Shown: piece by piece, positions 16,231-24,491 of the stretch
How the letters are laid out: every line of letters begins with the position of its first letter
Numbering within the stretch: position 1 is the stretch's first letter
Assembly (NCBI GenBank): GCA_002296285.1
Contig: DBHX01000017.1
Location: forward strand, 1 to 38,105
Length of the DNA: 38,105 nt
From: a bacterium UBP8_UBA817
Lineage (GTDB): Bacteria; Margulisbacteria; Marinamargulisbacteria; UBA817
Direction: 5' to 3'
Position numbers and translations under genes: made by a program
Notes under the pieces: model-generated
What the model was told of the DNA's origin: nothing
Database searches by the model: none
The model's input: only the letters and a program-made list of their open reading frames with translations

Positions 16231-16433
16231 CAGATATTTCAATTTCAGATGTAAGCCGCATATCTCACGAAGATTTAGAGAAAAAAATCAAACAATTAAG
16301 TTATTACATTGAACGTGTTGGGCAACGAATGAGCGCTTTGAACAATTTCTCAAATAATTCTACAAAACATCAACGTATCGTAAAAAATAAGTTTGAAAAA
16401 TACAATTCATCAAACATAAAGGTCAACCGATGA
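16227..16433 (+). CDS. small helical protein, chaperone-sized
   Basis: 68 residues, start and stop both fused to neighbours by ATGA overlaps, with AAGGA about 8 nt upstream of ATG. It is one or two charged amphipathic helices (SHEDLEKKIKQLSYYIERVG) and a basic, Asn/Ser-rich tail. The tight coupling on both sides argues that it is real. A partner or chaperone of one of the adjacent exported proteins is the simplest idea, without direct evidence. Confidence 0.65.
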   Translation: MTDISISDVSRISHEDLEKKIKQLSYYIERVGQRMSALNNFSNNSTKHQRIVKNKFEKYNSSNIKVNR

Positions 16434-18187
16434 GCGCCGAAAAAATTAACAATCAAAATCACATAAACACAGCCAATCAAGAAGCCATGGGAACCATTGA
16501 ATCATTAAAAAAAGAATTGAATCAGGGACAACGCATCATTAGCACTACCGCAGCAACATCCATTGAAAACAATACGATTCAGCAGTTATTATCCCAACAA
16601 TCTGAAATTGCAAAACATCAACTGACCAAACGAAGCATGGATCACATGCAAGAAAAAGGGCAAATTCACAATGCTGAACTTGAAGAAGAAATCAATCGTG
16701 AAATGGATCGATATTTCACACCGAAGTTCAACACACACGATGAAGCCTCTTTATCAACTGAGTATAATCATACCCAATTCCAGGACGCTGAACATGACAA
16801 AGAGCCCAATGAAATGCTACAAGCAAAAATTGGTGCCCAAAAATCAACTCAAAAAAAAGATCTTGAAAAAGTCAAAAAAGACACTCTCGAAGTCAGTAAA
16901 GATGAGGATGACAACGATAGTGTAACATTAAAAACCACTAAATCAACCAGCAAAGAAAAGGAAACAGACCCAAAAAAAATAAACCGTCAACACATCAACC
17001 AGAACGAACTTAAAGAATACGCACAATCAATGTCCAAATATGCACTAAGCCAAGATCCAAATGCCAAACAAAAATTAGACCAACAAAAACAACAATTATT
17101 AAATAAAGGCATCAAACATTCAGAAATTAACCATATGTCGAGTAAAGTTGCACAAGTCATCAAACAGCACATGGTGTATGACCTAAAACAAAAACTCATC
17201 AACTTTCACATGTCAAAAGCAAGCTCAAAGCAAGAGCGTATCCAACAATCATTAATGTTTCAATCGTCCACAAAAATGTTAGAAAATCTTCAATCCAACA
17301 AACATTTGCCATTGGATATTTCTGAAACTTCGAACAAATTAAAGTTTCAAGCAAAGCAAGACTTGGGAAATTTTTTATATGAAGAATCCGTCTCTCAATT
17401 TACAAAACAATCCTTGGGCCAAATTACATTAAAAGAATTTACGGAAGAACTGATCAAGCTTCAAAAAGCCGCCCAATCAGCAGGGGTCAACATTTCAGAA
17501 AAAGAATTAACTGAAAAAATCTTCTCTGCAATTGATCATCTTGGGTTGGCTGAGTTCACCAAACCAAATACCGATTCCCAACAACAAAAACAATCCGAAA
17601 AAGTCATTGTAACCCAAGAAGAAGCCTTGGACGATAAACTTCGTTATTTATATATGATGAAAGCACTTCATCCCAGTTTAAGAAATAAAATAGATATTCA
17701 CTTTAAAGTAAAAAAATGCCGAAATGGCATGATTAAACTTGGATTTTACACAGAGGAGAAAGAAAATAACCTTAAAAAACAAGGTGAGTTTTTGGCCGCC
17801 AATCAATTTAAGGAAGAACTGCATTTTATATTTCGAGAAGAAGCCACATTGCCAAGCTTAACCGGATCTGAATATGGTGTATTGCGAAAAAAGAAAGCTT
17901 TTTTCTTATCACAATTACGAAAAGTCAACCATGGAGTAAACCCAGAGGAAATTCAACGAATCAAAGAAAATACATATCGAGAAATGTATGGATTAATGAA
18001 AGAAGAGCTATTACAATTAAAAGAGATGGCTGAGGTTCACAAACACATTTCCATTTCAAGAAAAATTAAACACCTAACCGCTGTCATTGACCGAATTAAA
18101 TCAGAGATTCAAGTCCATGACTTTCAAGATACAATTAAAAATTTAATGGCCCCCGTACAACGACCAACCATAAATGAAGGGGCATAA
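16430..18187 (+). CDS. large Q/K-rich helical protein of the hook-protein operon
   Basis: 585 residues. Residues 1-180 are Gln/Asn/Lys/Glu-rich, low in hydrophobics and probably disordered; the remainder is predominantly helical with long charged stretches and coiled-coil character. There is no signal peptide, membrane segment or catalytic motif. Position just upstream of a hook/rod protein and a disordered N-terminus would suit a FliK-like length-control or gatekeeper protein, but there is no sequence signature for either, so it is left as hypothetical. Codon use and AT content match the other operon genes. Confidence 0.75.
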   Translation: MSAEKINNQNHINTANQEAMGTIESLKKELNQGQRIISTTAATSIENNTIQQLLSQQSEIAKHQLTKRSMDHMQEKGQIHNAELEEEINREMDRYFTPKFNTHDEASLSTEYNHTQFQDAEHDKEPNEMLQAKIGAQKSTQKKDLEKVKKDTLEVSKDEDDNDSVTLKTTKSTSKEKETDPKKINRQHINQNELKEYAQSMSKYALSQDPNAKQKLDQQKQQLLNKGIKHSEINHMSSKVAQVIKQHMVYDLKQKLINFHMSKASSKQERIQQSLMFQSSTKMLENLQSNKHLPLDISETSNKLKFQAKQDLGNFLYEESVSQFTKQSLGQITLKEFTEELIKLQKAAQSAGVNISEKELTEKIFSAIDHLGLAEFTKPNTDSQQQKQSEKVIVTQEEALDDKLRYLYMMKALHPSLRNKIDIHFKVKKCRNGMIKLGFYTEEKENNLKKQGEFLAANQFKEELHFIFREEATLPSLTGSEYGVLRKKKAFFLSQLRKVNHGVNPEEIQRIKENTYREMYGLMKEELLQLKEMAEVHKHISISRKIKHLTAVIDRIKSEIQVHDFQDTIKNLMAPVQRPTINEGA

Positions 18188-18204
18188 AATGAAAGGAAAA
18201 AAAT

Positions 18205-19089
18205 ATGTTTAATGCGTTACCAATGTTACAAAATTCCATCTCAGCAACCTCGAATGCCATGTCATTATTGTCCGCAGATGCACAAGCATTCCAAACCGAT
18301 GGATACAAACAATCACGTTATACATTTGCATCCGTATTTAATAGTGAAGTTCGCTCCATTGGTGGGCAACATGGGCGCTATGGCGGAGCAAATACGCAAA
18401 CCATGAACCAAGGTGTGACATTAATCCCAATGGGCTACGACATGAGCCAAGGGGGAATTAAAACAGCCCAACCCACAAATGCCGCCATTAGTGGCCAAGG
18501 TTTTTTCATCTTACAGGCGGAGAATTCAAATCAACAGCTGCTCACTCGGGCCAGTGATTTTATATTTGCTGCCGACGGATCACTCATTGATGTTTTTGGA
18601 AGAAAAGTTAAAGGATATAAAATGGTCAATGGAGCACCAGATAAAACACAACTGGTCGATATAACGTTAGATCCCAATAACACCAATTTATCTGATGTTG
18701 GATTTGAAGACAATGGGGTTCTAATGTCCAACTATCAGGCAAGAAAAAGCGCATTAGACAATGGCAGCACAACAGAAGAATTGCCGGAAGGTGAGCAACT
18801 CTTTCAACTGGCATTGGGGTACGTCCCAAACCCTTCTCAAATGACCCAAGGTCAAGGAAATACATTTACAGTAACCTTAAAATCAGGAAGTATCACATAT
18901 TATGGTGTATCTGGGGAAGAAAACTTAGGCAATGTAATCGGGGGGTCATCGGAATCATCCAACGTAAATCCAGCAGAAACTACCATTGTTGGGATTCAAC
19001 TTCAACGGGGCTACAATGCAACACAAGCCGCATTAACAATGACCAACAAATTTTTGACACAAATCATGGAGGTCGCTGGAAAAGCATAA
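18205..19089 (+). CDS. flagellar hook/basal-body rod family protein (FlgE/FlgF/FlgG-like)
   Basis: 294 residues with the layout of the flagellar axial family. Residues 1-38 correspond to the rod N-terminal domain, with TDGYKQSR at 31-38 in place of the usual NTTGFKxxR; the upstream SNNLAN string is replaced by SLLSADAQ. GYDMSQGGIKTAQP (78-91) matches the usual QGxLxxTxN element and AAISGQGFFILQ (93-104) the core domain; LTRASDFIFAADGSLIDVFG follows. The C-terminus (ALTMTNKFLTQIMEV) is the usual coiled axial helix. These proteins are exported by flagellar or type III machines and polymerise into rod or hook. Only one such gene is here and its neighbours are not flagellar, so it may belong to a modified appendage. 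Start chosen by GAAAGGAAAAAAAT just before ATG. Confidence 0.88.
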   Translation: MFNALPMLQNSISATSNAMSLLSADAQAFQTDGYKQSRYTFASVFNSEVRSIGGQHGRYGGANTQTMNQGVTLIPMGYDMSQGGIKTAQPTNAAISGQGFFILQAENSNQQLLTRASDFIFAADGSLIDVFGRKVKGYKMVNGAPDKTQLVDITLDPNNTNLSDVGFEDNGVLMSNYQARKSALDNGSTTEELPEGEQLFQLALGYVPNPSQMTQGQGNTFTVTLKSGSITYYGVSGEENLGNVIGGSSESSNVNPAETTIVGIQLQRGYNATQAALTMTNKFLTQIMEVAGKA

Positions 19090-19439
19090 TGACACAACCA
19101 TTTGATTCGTATGATAAAGCGGAAGAAACCATTAAAGCGCAAGTGCTATCACTGTGTGATTCCTATTCAAAGTCAATCAAGCAAATATTACCCGTCCTTA
19201 AACGCTCATCATCAGAGCCCAAGGTTTCACCAACCGATAAACATATCTTTTTAACACTATATACAGAAGGGAACGATCATCTCCACAACCTGGTTCAACT
19301 TTCAATCGAATTATCAACCATCGAAAATGACAATCGAGGAATGATTCTGGAAATAAGTGCTGAAGTTTTGGCCAACACCATTAAATATTTAAATGATATT
19401 CCTGAAAATATTCAGAAGACATCTCTTCATTCATCCTAA
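19089..19439 (+). CDS. small helical protein after hook gene, possible export chaperone
   Basis: 116 residues; its ATG overlaps the hook-protein stop as TAATG. It is acidic to neutral and helical throughout (IKAQVLSLCDSYSKSIKQIL; LHNLVQLSIELSTIEND). Size, helical content and position directly behind an axial protein resemble FlgN/FliT-type export chaperones, but no diagnostic motif is present. The stop codon abuts the stop of the opposite-strand gene, so there is no room for a dedicated terminator between them. Confidence 0.7.
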   Translation: MTQPFDSYDKAEETIKAQVLSLCDSYSKSIKQILPVLKRSSSEPKVSPTDKHIFLTLYTEGNDHLHNLVQLSIELSTIENDNRGMILEISAEVLANTIKYLNDIPENIQKTSLHSS

Positions 19440-21107
19440 CTAAGGTTTGGTAATATACGAAATAAAAGCATCTTTAGATGAAATAAAATTCACATAAAGA
19501 TCTTTCGGATTTATTAAATCATTACACAATCGTTCGACCAAACGATTCACTAAGGGGGCATTTAACTGACCATAGTTGGCCTCTAAAAAATAACGCCAAT
19601 GAGATACCCATTGCAAAAAAGGAAACATTAATAAGTGAATATCCCAATAATCAATGACATCGGATATTAATAAAAAAGGGGTTTGATAGTTGGATCTAAC
19701 ATTAAAAAACGCATCATGTCTCACCAAATAATCAATGTGACGAAACAACGATTCAAGATGACGAATTCGCCGATTAATTTCTGATAGACCAAGGTCAATG
19801 GGCAATACAAAAAATACTGACAACGAAGATTTCATTCGAAATTCACCAATGCCGTGTTCTTGTTGACGATTTAAATCAAATGCTTCCATGTAAGAGGTAA
19901 TGAGATCCTTCGTGGAGCCATTGGCCATCACCTCATCTTTACAATCCACCAAACAGTCATATTGCGACTTAAGTAACGGTTTTAAATAATCAGTCACCCA
20001 TGACACCAATGACCCATTAAAATACTCTGAACCAAGAAAAGAAGCCGATGCGTGATAATATTCACGAAGGGTGGCGTGTGATAAATTAAATGAACATTGT
20101 ATTTCTTGATGAGCATATTTCGGGGCATAGAATTGATGACAATCCGCCGTTGAGTAATCCGCCTGATGAGTGTATCGAAATGGGTAAACTTTCAAATACA
20201 TTGGCAATGAATCCGTTTCTGAATCCAATGAAGCGGGGGACTGGTATATAGAATCCATTTCCTCATAATCAGTAATGACAAAATGACCAGGTTTTAAAAA
20301 ACATAAGTTATTGGAATTTAAATTTTGATGGCGGTATCCAGCCTTAAATAGTTGATCATTAATGGTTGAGAAAATTGAATACACCTGACCGGGTACCATC
20401 TTATGCTGATTGAACTCACCAAATTGAGAATAACTACAACGAATATTGGATGGGGTCAACCGAAGCATCAACCCAAGTGGAAAAGCATGATCAGAATTAG
20501 AATATTCAAATCCAATGCAGGCCAATGGCAATATAGAGTCCAATGTGAAGTCATAAAAAGAATTAATGCGCAACAAATTTTCAAATTCTTTTTCCATGGA
20601 GGGTTTTAGCATCCCACCGGTGACTCGTTCATGAGTTTTTGTTGTACCCGCTTGAGTTCTTGAATGCACGGATGAATATCCACCAATACCAGAGCCAACA
20701 CCTTTGCATTCCACAATATATGGCTGATCCTTAAAGTGAACAATCACCGGTTCCCAAACGCCCTCCTTTTGAAATACCAAAACTCCCGTCCGAGCCATGG
20801 ACGGATCATGAATGGGCACATGCATCAACACCCCAATAGAATAATCCCCCACCAATTGATCAGAGTCATCAGGATTGGGTGATGTATGAAATACTCGTTG
20901 CTGATTTAATATCTCATCCAATAGTGGATGCGATGAATATATATTGGGTATGGTTAACCACTCCGAACGTGTCTTTGAAAAGGTTACGGGATTAATAATC
21001 GCCCGATAGCCATCCGAAAACCGATCATCCTTAAAAAAAGGGCTGTCAGAGTATACTGATATTATTTGATGGTTATGACGATAAAATCCAAGAAGAAATT
21101 GCGTCAA
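19440..21107 (-). CDS. distant SelO-like (kinase-fold) protein, hypothetical
   Basis: 555 residues from a TTG whose bases overlap the serA stop (TTGA); no other start is possible because TGA lies in frame three codons upstream. Residues 133-143 (ECKGVGSGIGG) followed by YSSVHSR, then PSMEKEFE (E174), recall the SelO sequence around its ATP-binding lysine (KGxGxTPYSR ... IREF). GYRHQNLNSNNL (258-268) and VITDYE (277-282) recall SelO's HGxxNTDN and TIDYG. On this alignment K135, E174, N267 and D280 are kept, while the catalytic Asp is Asn (N266). SelO transfers AMP to proteins. The match is motif-level only, and the last ~250 residues are unassigned. It may be a pseudo-enzyme or an unrelated kinase-like protein. 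Confidence 0.55.
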   Translation of the reverse strand: MTQFLLGFYRHNHQIISVYSDSPFFKDDRFSDGYRAIINPVTFSKTRSEWLTIPNIYSSHPLLDEILNQQRVFHTSPNPDDSDQLVGDYSIGVLMHVPIHDPSMARTGVLVFQKEGVWEPVIVHFKDQPYIVECKGVGSGIGGYSSVHSRTQAGTTKTHERVTGGMLKPSMEKEFENLLRINSFYDFTLDSILPLACIGFEYSNSDHAFPLGLMLRLTPSNIRCSYSQFGEFNQHKMVPGQVYSIFSTINDQLFKAGYRHQNLNSNNLCFLKPGHFVITDYEEMDSIYQSPASLDSETDSLPMYLKVYPFRYTHQADYSTADCHQFYAPKYAHQEIQCSFNLSHATLREYYHASASFLGSEYFNGSLVSWVTDYLKPLLKSQYDCLVDCKDEVMANGSTKDLITSYMEAFDLNRQQEHGIGEFRMKSSLSVFFVLPIDLGLSEINRRIRHLESLFRHIDYLVRHDAFFNVRSNYQTPFLLISDVIDYWDIHLLMFPFLQWVSHWRYFLEANYGQLNAPLVNRLVERLCNDLINPKDLYVNFISSKDAFISYITKP

Positions 21108-22339
21108 CTGAACTCATGATGCGGCAATTGACGCACACGAATAACGCCGTCAACAGCCAAGAGCTTATCGATTGTTTCCTGAGAAGGTTCCTTATCTAAA
21201 TCAATCATATTATAAGCAATATCATCACGACTTTTATTTACCATTTCAGATATATTAATGCTAGCATCCGCAATTACCGAGGTAATTTGTCCAATAATAT
21301 TGGGAACGTTTTTATTTACAATGGTAACACGATATGGTGTCGAGCGTTCCAAATAACTGGCTGGAAAATTAACGGAGTTGGTAATGGTTCCATTTAACAA
21401 AAATTCTTTTAATTGGTTGGAGACCATCACCGCACAATTATCTTCAGCTTCTGCGGTTGATGCCCCTAAGTGTGGAATTGATATTACATGAGAATTATCA
21501 ACTAGCAATGGGTTTGGAAAGTCTGTAACATACTTAAACACATGCCTAGAATTTAATGCCTCAATCATGGCTTCTTCATCAACCAGCTCATTTCTTGAGA
21601 AATTTAATAACGTTGCACCCTTTTTAATCATTTGAATTCGATCGGAATTAATAAACCCTTTGGTTTTATCACTGAATGGAACATGAACACTGATAAAATC
21701 AGATTCTCGAATCAAACGCTCCAAACTGCCCGATCGCGTAACATCACTCGATAATTCCCAAGCGGCATTTACAGAAATAAAAGGATCATACCCTTGAACT
21801 TGCATTCCCATGGCTAACCCTGCATTGGCCACCTGCAATCCAATCGCACCCAATCCAATCACGCCCAATGTCTTCCCTGCAATTTCATACCCTTTAAACT
21901 GAGCCTTATTCGCTTCAACTAAAGACGGGATTTCATTTCCTTCATTGGAAATTGATTTAACATAATCGATGCCACCAATAATGTCTCTTGATGACAACAA
22001 TAACCCCGCAACAACCAGCTCTTTAACCGCATTCGCGTTAGCGCCTGGGGTATTAAAAACAACAATGCCTGAATCAGTACATTTTTCAGTTGGAATATTA
22101 TTTACACCAGCACCAGCTCGTCCAATGGCTTTTAATGTACTTGGAAATTCCTCATCATGTAACTTAAAACTTCTTAAAACAAAAGCATCAGCCTTATCAA
22201 TGTCTGAAGCAATTTCAAATGAATCTAAGGGAAAGATATCAAGGCCCTTGGATGAAACCTTATTATAAGTTCGAACTCTAAACGTATAGTCTTTATCGTT
22301 TTCTGAATTGTGGACTTTTTCTAGCACCGCGTTTTCCAT
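21104..22339 (-). CDS. serA: D-3-phosphoglycerate dehydrogenase
   Basis: 411 residues. It oxidises 3-phosphoglycerate to 3-phosphohydroxypyruvate with NAD, the first step of serine synthesis. Visible: substrate-domain RAGAGVNNIP (74-83), Rossmann motif GLGAIG (162-167), catalytic Arg in NFSRNEL (R249), catalytic His in SIPHLGAST (H290), and a C-terminal ACT domain (~335-405) that normally gives serine feedback. The usual catalytic-loop DVFxxEP is YVTDFPNP here (271-277), without the expected Glu. The ATG at 22339 lies inside rpsI and overlaps it by 47 bases; a later non-ATG start cannot be excluded because there is no good Shine-Dalgarno. Confidence 0.9.
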   Translation of the reverse strand: MENAVLEKVHNSENDKDYTFRVRTYNKVSSKGLDIFPLDSFEIASDIDKADAFVLRSFKLHDEEFPSTLKAIGRAGAGVNNIPTEKCTDSGIVVFNTPGANANAVKELVVAGLLLSSRDIIGGIDYVKSISNEGNEIPSLVEANKAQFKGYEIAGKTLGVIGLGAIGLQVANAGLAMGMQVQGYDPFISVNAAWELSSDVTRSGSLERLIRESDFISVHVPFSDKTKGFINSDRIQMIKKGATLLNFSRNELVDEEAMIEALNSRHVFKYVTDFPNPLLVDNSHVISIPHLGASTAEAEDNCAVMVSNQLKEFLLNGTITNSVNFPASYLERSTPYRVTIVNKNVPNIIGQITSVIADASINISEMVNKSRDDIAYNMIDLDKEPSQETIDKLLAVDGVIRVRQLPHHEFS

Positions 22340-22871
22340 ATTTTTTCCGCTCTTTCTCTCTTCTATCCTGAGTTAATAACCCATTCTCTCGTAAAACCGA
22401 TCTAAAGTCTTCACTAATAGATAATACGGCTCTTGCAACACCGAGTGTCGCCGCTTCAGCTTGGCCGGTTAAACCACCACCTGTAACATCAATACGAACA
22501 TCATACTTACCCGTTAAACTGACCAAATTCATTGGAGTTAATACTTTATCCAATAAACGCTGAGAACTTAAATATTGCAATGGATCGGAATGATTAATCT
22601 TTACAACACCCGTCCCTTTGAATATCCATACTTTTGCCGTAGACTCTTTACGTCGTCCAGTCGCATAAATAGCATCATCTAAAACTTTTATGGGCTCTAT
22701 CTTTTTCACTACCTTTTCAGGCACTTTGGTTGAAGCCGCCTTCGTCGAAGTTTCAAGATTCTTCGGAGATTTTTTGACGACTATCTTTTTCTTAACCGCG
22801 GCTTTTTTTTCTGCGCTTGGCTTTGTTGTCTTTTTTGCGGTTACTTTTTTTGGTTTTTTCTTTTCAGTCAT
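22293..22871 (-). CDS. rpsI: 30S ribosomal protein S9 with long basic N-terminal extension
   Basis: 192 residues against the usual ~130. Residues ~1-65 are a lysine/alanine/threonine-rich extension; the S9 body starts at IYATGRRKESTAKVW and ends in the classic KYGKRGARKSPQFRKR, whose Arg tail reaches the P-site tRNA. It follows rplM directly, the universal rplM-rpsI pair. The stop lies inside the predicted serA start region, which could couple translation of the two. Confidence 0.95.
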   Translation of the reverse strand: MTEKKKPKKVTAKKTTKPSAEKKAAVKKKIVVKKSPKNLETSTKAASTKVPEKVVKKIEPIKVLDDAIYATGRRKESTAKVWIFKGTGVVKINHSDPLQYLSSQRLLDKVLTPMNLVSLTGKYDVRIDVTGGGLTGQAEAATLGVARAVLSISEDFRSVLRENGLLTQDRREKERKKYGKRGARKSPQFRKR

Positions 22872-22874
22872 AAT

Positions 22875-23321
22875 CTATCCTTTTGAATACTCCACTGGTT
22901 TTTGTGCCTGCTGGTTATGCTCTTCCCCGGCATAATATAAAACCTTGGTCTGTAATTTACGCCCATATGAATTATGTGGCAACATACCATTGACGGCTTT
23001 TCTTAACGCCTCGGTTGGTTTTTTTTCCATCATAGCTTTAAGCTTTGTTTCTTTTAATCCACCAGGATACCCAGAGTGAGAATAGTATGTTTTGGCTGTC
23101 ATTTTTTTCCCTGTAACACGAATCTTTTCTGCATTAATGACAACAACATATTGTTGATTGAAAACACCTGGGGTATAAGTTGGCGAGTTTTTACCTAATA
23201 CAATGGATGAAATATCAGTCGCAGCACGACCCAATACTTTATCATTTGCATCATACAAAACCCAAGATTCAGGAAGCGAATCTTTTTTAGGATAAAATGA
23301 TTTAATTTGTTTCTTTTTCAT
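22875..23321 (-). CDS. rplM: 50S ribosomal protein L13
   Basis: 148 residues, full length. Family landmarks: WVLYDANDKVLGRAATDIS near the start, VVINAEKIRVTGKK, the YYSHSGYPGG segment and MLPHNSYGRK. It is an early-assembly large-subunit protein. The ATG overlaps the truA stop (ATGA), so it is translated in coupling with truA; rpsI starts 3 bases after its stop. Confidence 0.97.
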   Translation of the reverse strand: MKKKQIKSFYPKKDSLPESWVLYDANDKVLGRAATDISSIVLGKNSPTYTPGVFNQQYVVVINAEKIRVTGKKMTAKTYYSHSGYPGGLKETKLKAMMEKKPTEALRKAVNGMLPHNSYGRKLQTKVLYYAGEEHNQQAQKPVEYSKG

Positions 23322-24115
23322 GACTTAACCACCTTAGTATCATTATTATAATTAACATCAGTCAAATGTAACCCTTGAACCGGAGCTAAAGAATATACAA
23401 GTGGCCGATTAACTATTAAATAGTCATATAGTCTACTCATATTAGTAAAATTCATCATAGAATGCAAGAGTATTCCAACAATATGTCGAACCATTTTATA
23501 CAAAAATCCATTTGCAGTAATTTCAAAGCAATAAATTTTAAACGATGAATCAAACAAAGAGTGATACGTTTTATCAGAAAGAGCAATTGAGTCTATGCGC
23601 CGTATCGTGGATTTTGAATCGGATCCTCTATTAGAAAGGGTAAAAAAATTACGTTGCCCATTCAACAAAAACGACAACTCATCGTCAGTAGGAATAAACA
23701 ATAACGGATGATTCATCATTGAGACTGAATGCAGTAAGTAATTTGGCAAATGATTGTCTACTGTAAAAAAATATTGATACGTTCGAGAAAATGCAGAACT
23801 CAAGGAATGAAAATCATTGGACACAGCTTGAATATGTTTTACTTGAATCCCGTAAGGGTTCAATGCGGCATTCAATGAAGCAATAACCATCGCTGGCTCA
23901 AATGCAAATGAAAAATCACAGTGACAATACGACTGCTCAGCATGAACCCCAGCATCAGTACGACCACAAGGAATACAAGCAATGGGTTGTTTAAAAAGAT
24001 TTTGTAATGATTGCTCAATTAATCCATATACTGTATTTTGATCAGGTTGTTTTTGCGAGCCTGCCAATGCATACCCATGATACGAAATGCAAAAGAGATA
24101 CCGATACGACGACAC
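23318..24115 (-). CDS. truA: tRNA pseudouridine(38-40) synthase
   Basis: 265 residues from a GTG at 24115. TruA isomerises uridines 38-40 of the tRNA anticodon arm. The catalytic aspartate is D54 in CGRTDAGVHAE, which is perfectly conserved; FxxxMVRHIVGILL (FLYKMVRHIVG) is the second family block. The N-terminal block is unusual: YHGYALAGSQKQ stands where most members have YDGTxFxGWQxQ, so both Asp and Trp are replaced. Location between rplQ and rplM is the common bacterial arrangement. Confidence 0.93.
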   Translation of the reverse strand: MSSYRYLFCISYHGYALAGSQKQPDQNTVYGLIEQSLQNLFKQPIACIPCGRTDAGVHAEQSYCHCDFSFAFEPAMVIASLNAALNPYGIQVKHIQAVSNDFHSLSSAFSRTYQYFFTVDNHLPNYLLHSVSMMNHPLLFIPTDDELSFLLNGQRNFFTLSNRGSDSKSTIRRIDSIALSDKTYHSLFDSSFKIYCFEITANGFLYKMVRHIVGILLHSMMNFTNMSRLYDYLIVNRPLVYSLAPVQGLHLTDVNYNNDTKVVKS

Positions 24116-24132
24116 GTATTAATTAATATAAA

Positions 24133-24483
24133 TTATACAAATTCAAGCAAACTAACAGGAGACGCATCACCTCGACGAAACCCTAGTTTTACTAAACGTG
24201 TATAACCACCATTTCGATCAACATAATTCTTTGCAATAACATCAAATAGTTTTTTGATCGCATCTTTATTTGGCAATAGCTTTAAGGCCTGACGTCTAGA
24301 ATGAAGATCACCTTTTTTACCAAGAGTAATTAAACGCTCAATATACTTTTGTGTTTCTTTGGCCCTTACATCTGTGGTCTTAATCTTTTCATGAGTAATA
24401 AAAGACAAACTTAACGAACGTAATAATGCAATTCTTTGATCCGTTGGCTTACTTAATTTTCGATTTCCTTTTTTATGTCTCAT
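24133..24483 (-). CDS. rplQ: 50S ribosomal protein L17
   Basis: 116 residues, the usual short bacterial form. MRHKKGNRKLSKPTDQRIAL at the start and GGYTRLVKLGFRRGDASP near the end are diagnostic. It lines the peptide exit tunnel region of the large subunit. It lies 8 bases after rpoA, as in most alpha operons. Confidence 0.97.
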   Translation of the reverse strand: MRHKKGNRKLSKPTDQRIALLRSLSLSFITHEKIKTTDVRAKETQKYIERLITLGKKGDLHSRRQALKLLPNKDAIKKLFDVIAKNYVDRNGGYTRLVKLGFRRGDASPVSLLEFV

Positions 24484-24491
24484 CGTATTTC

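Noticed and set aside
16430..18187. FliK-type hook-length control protein
   Set aside because: Gln-rich start and position fit, but no conserved C-terminal FliK block is recognisable, so it was left as hypothetical.
18189..18212. Seven-codon reading frame (MKGKKYV) between the 585-residue gene and the hook gene
   Set aside because: It overlaps the hook gene's ribosome site and start and is easily explained by chance in A-rich sequence.
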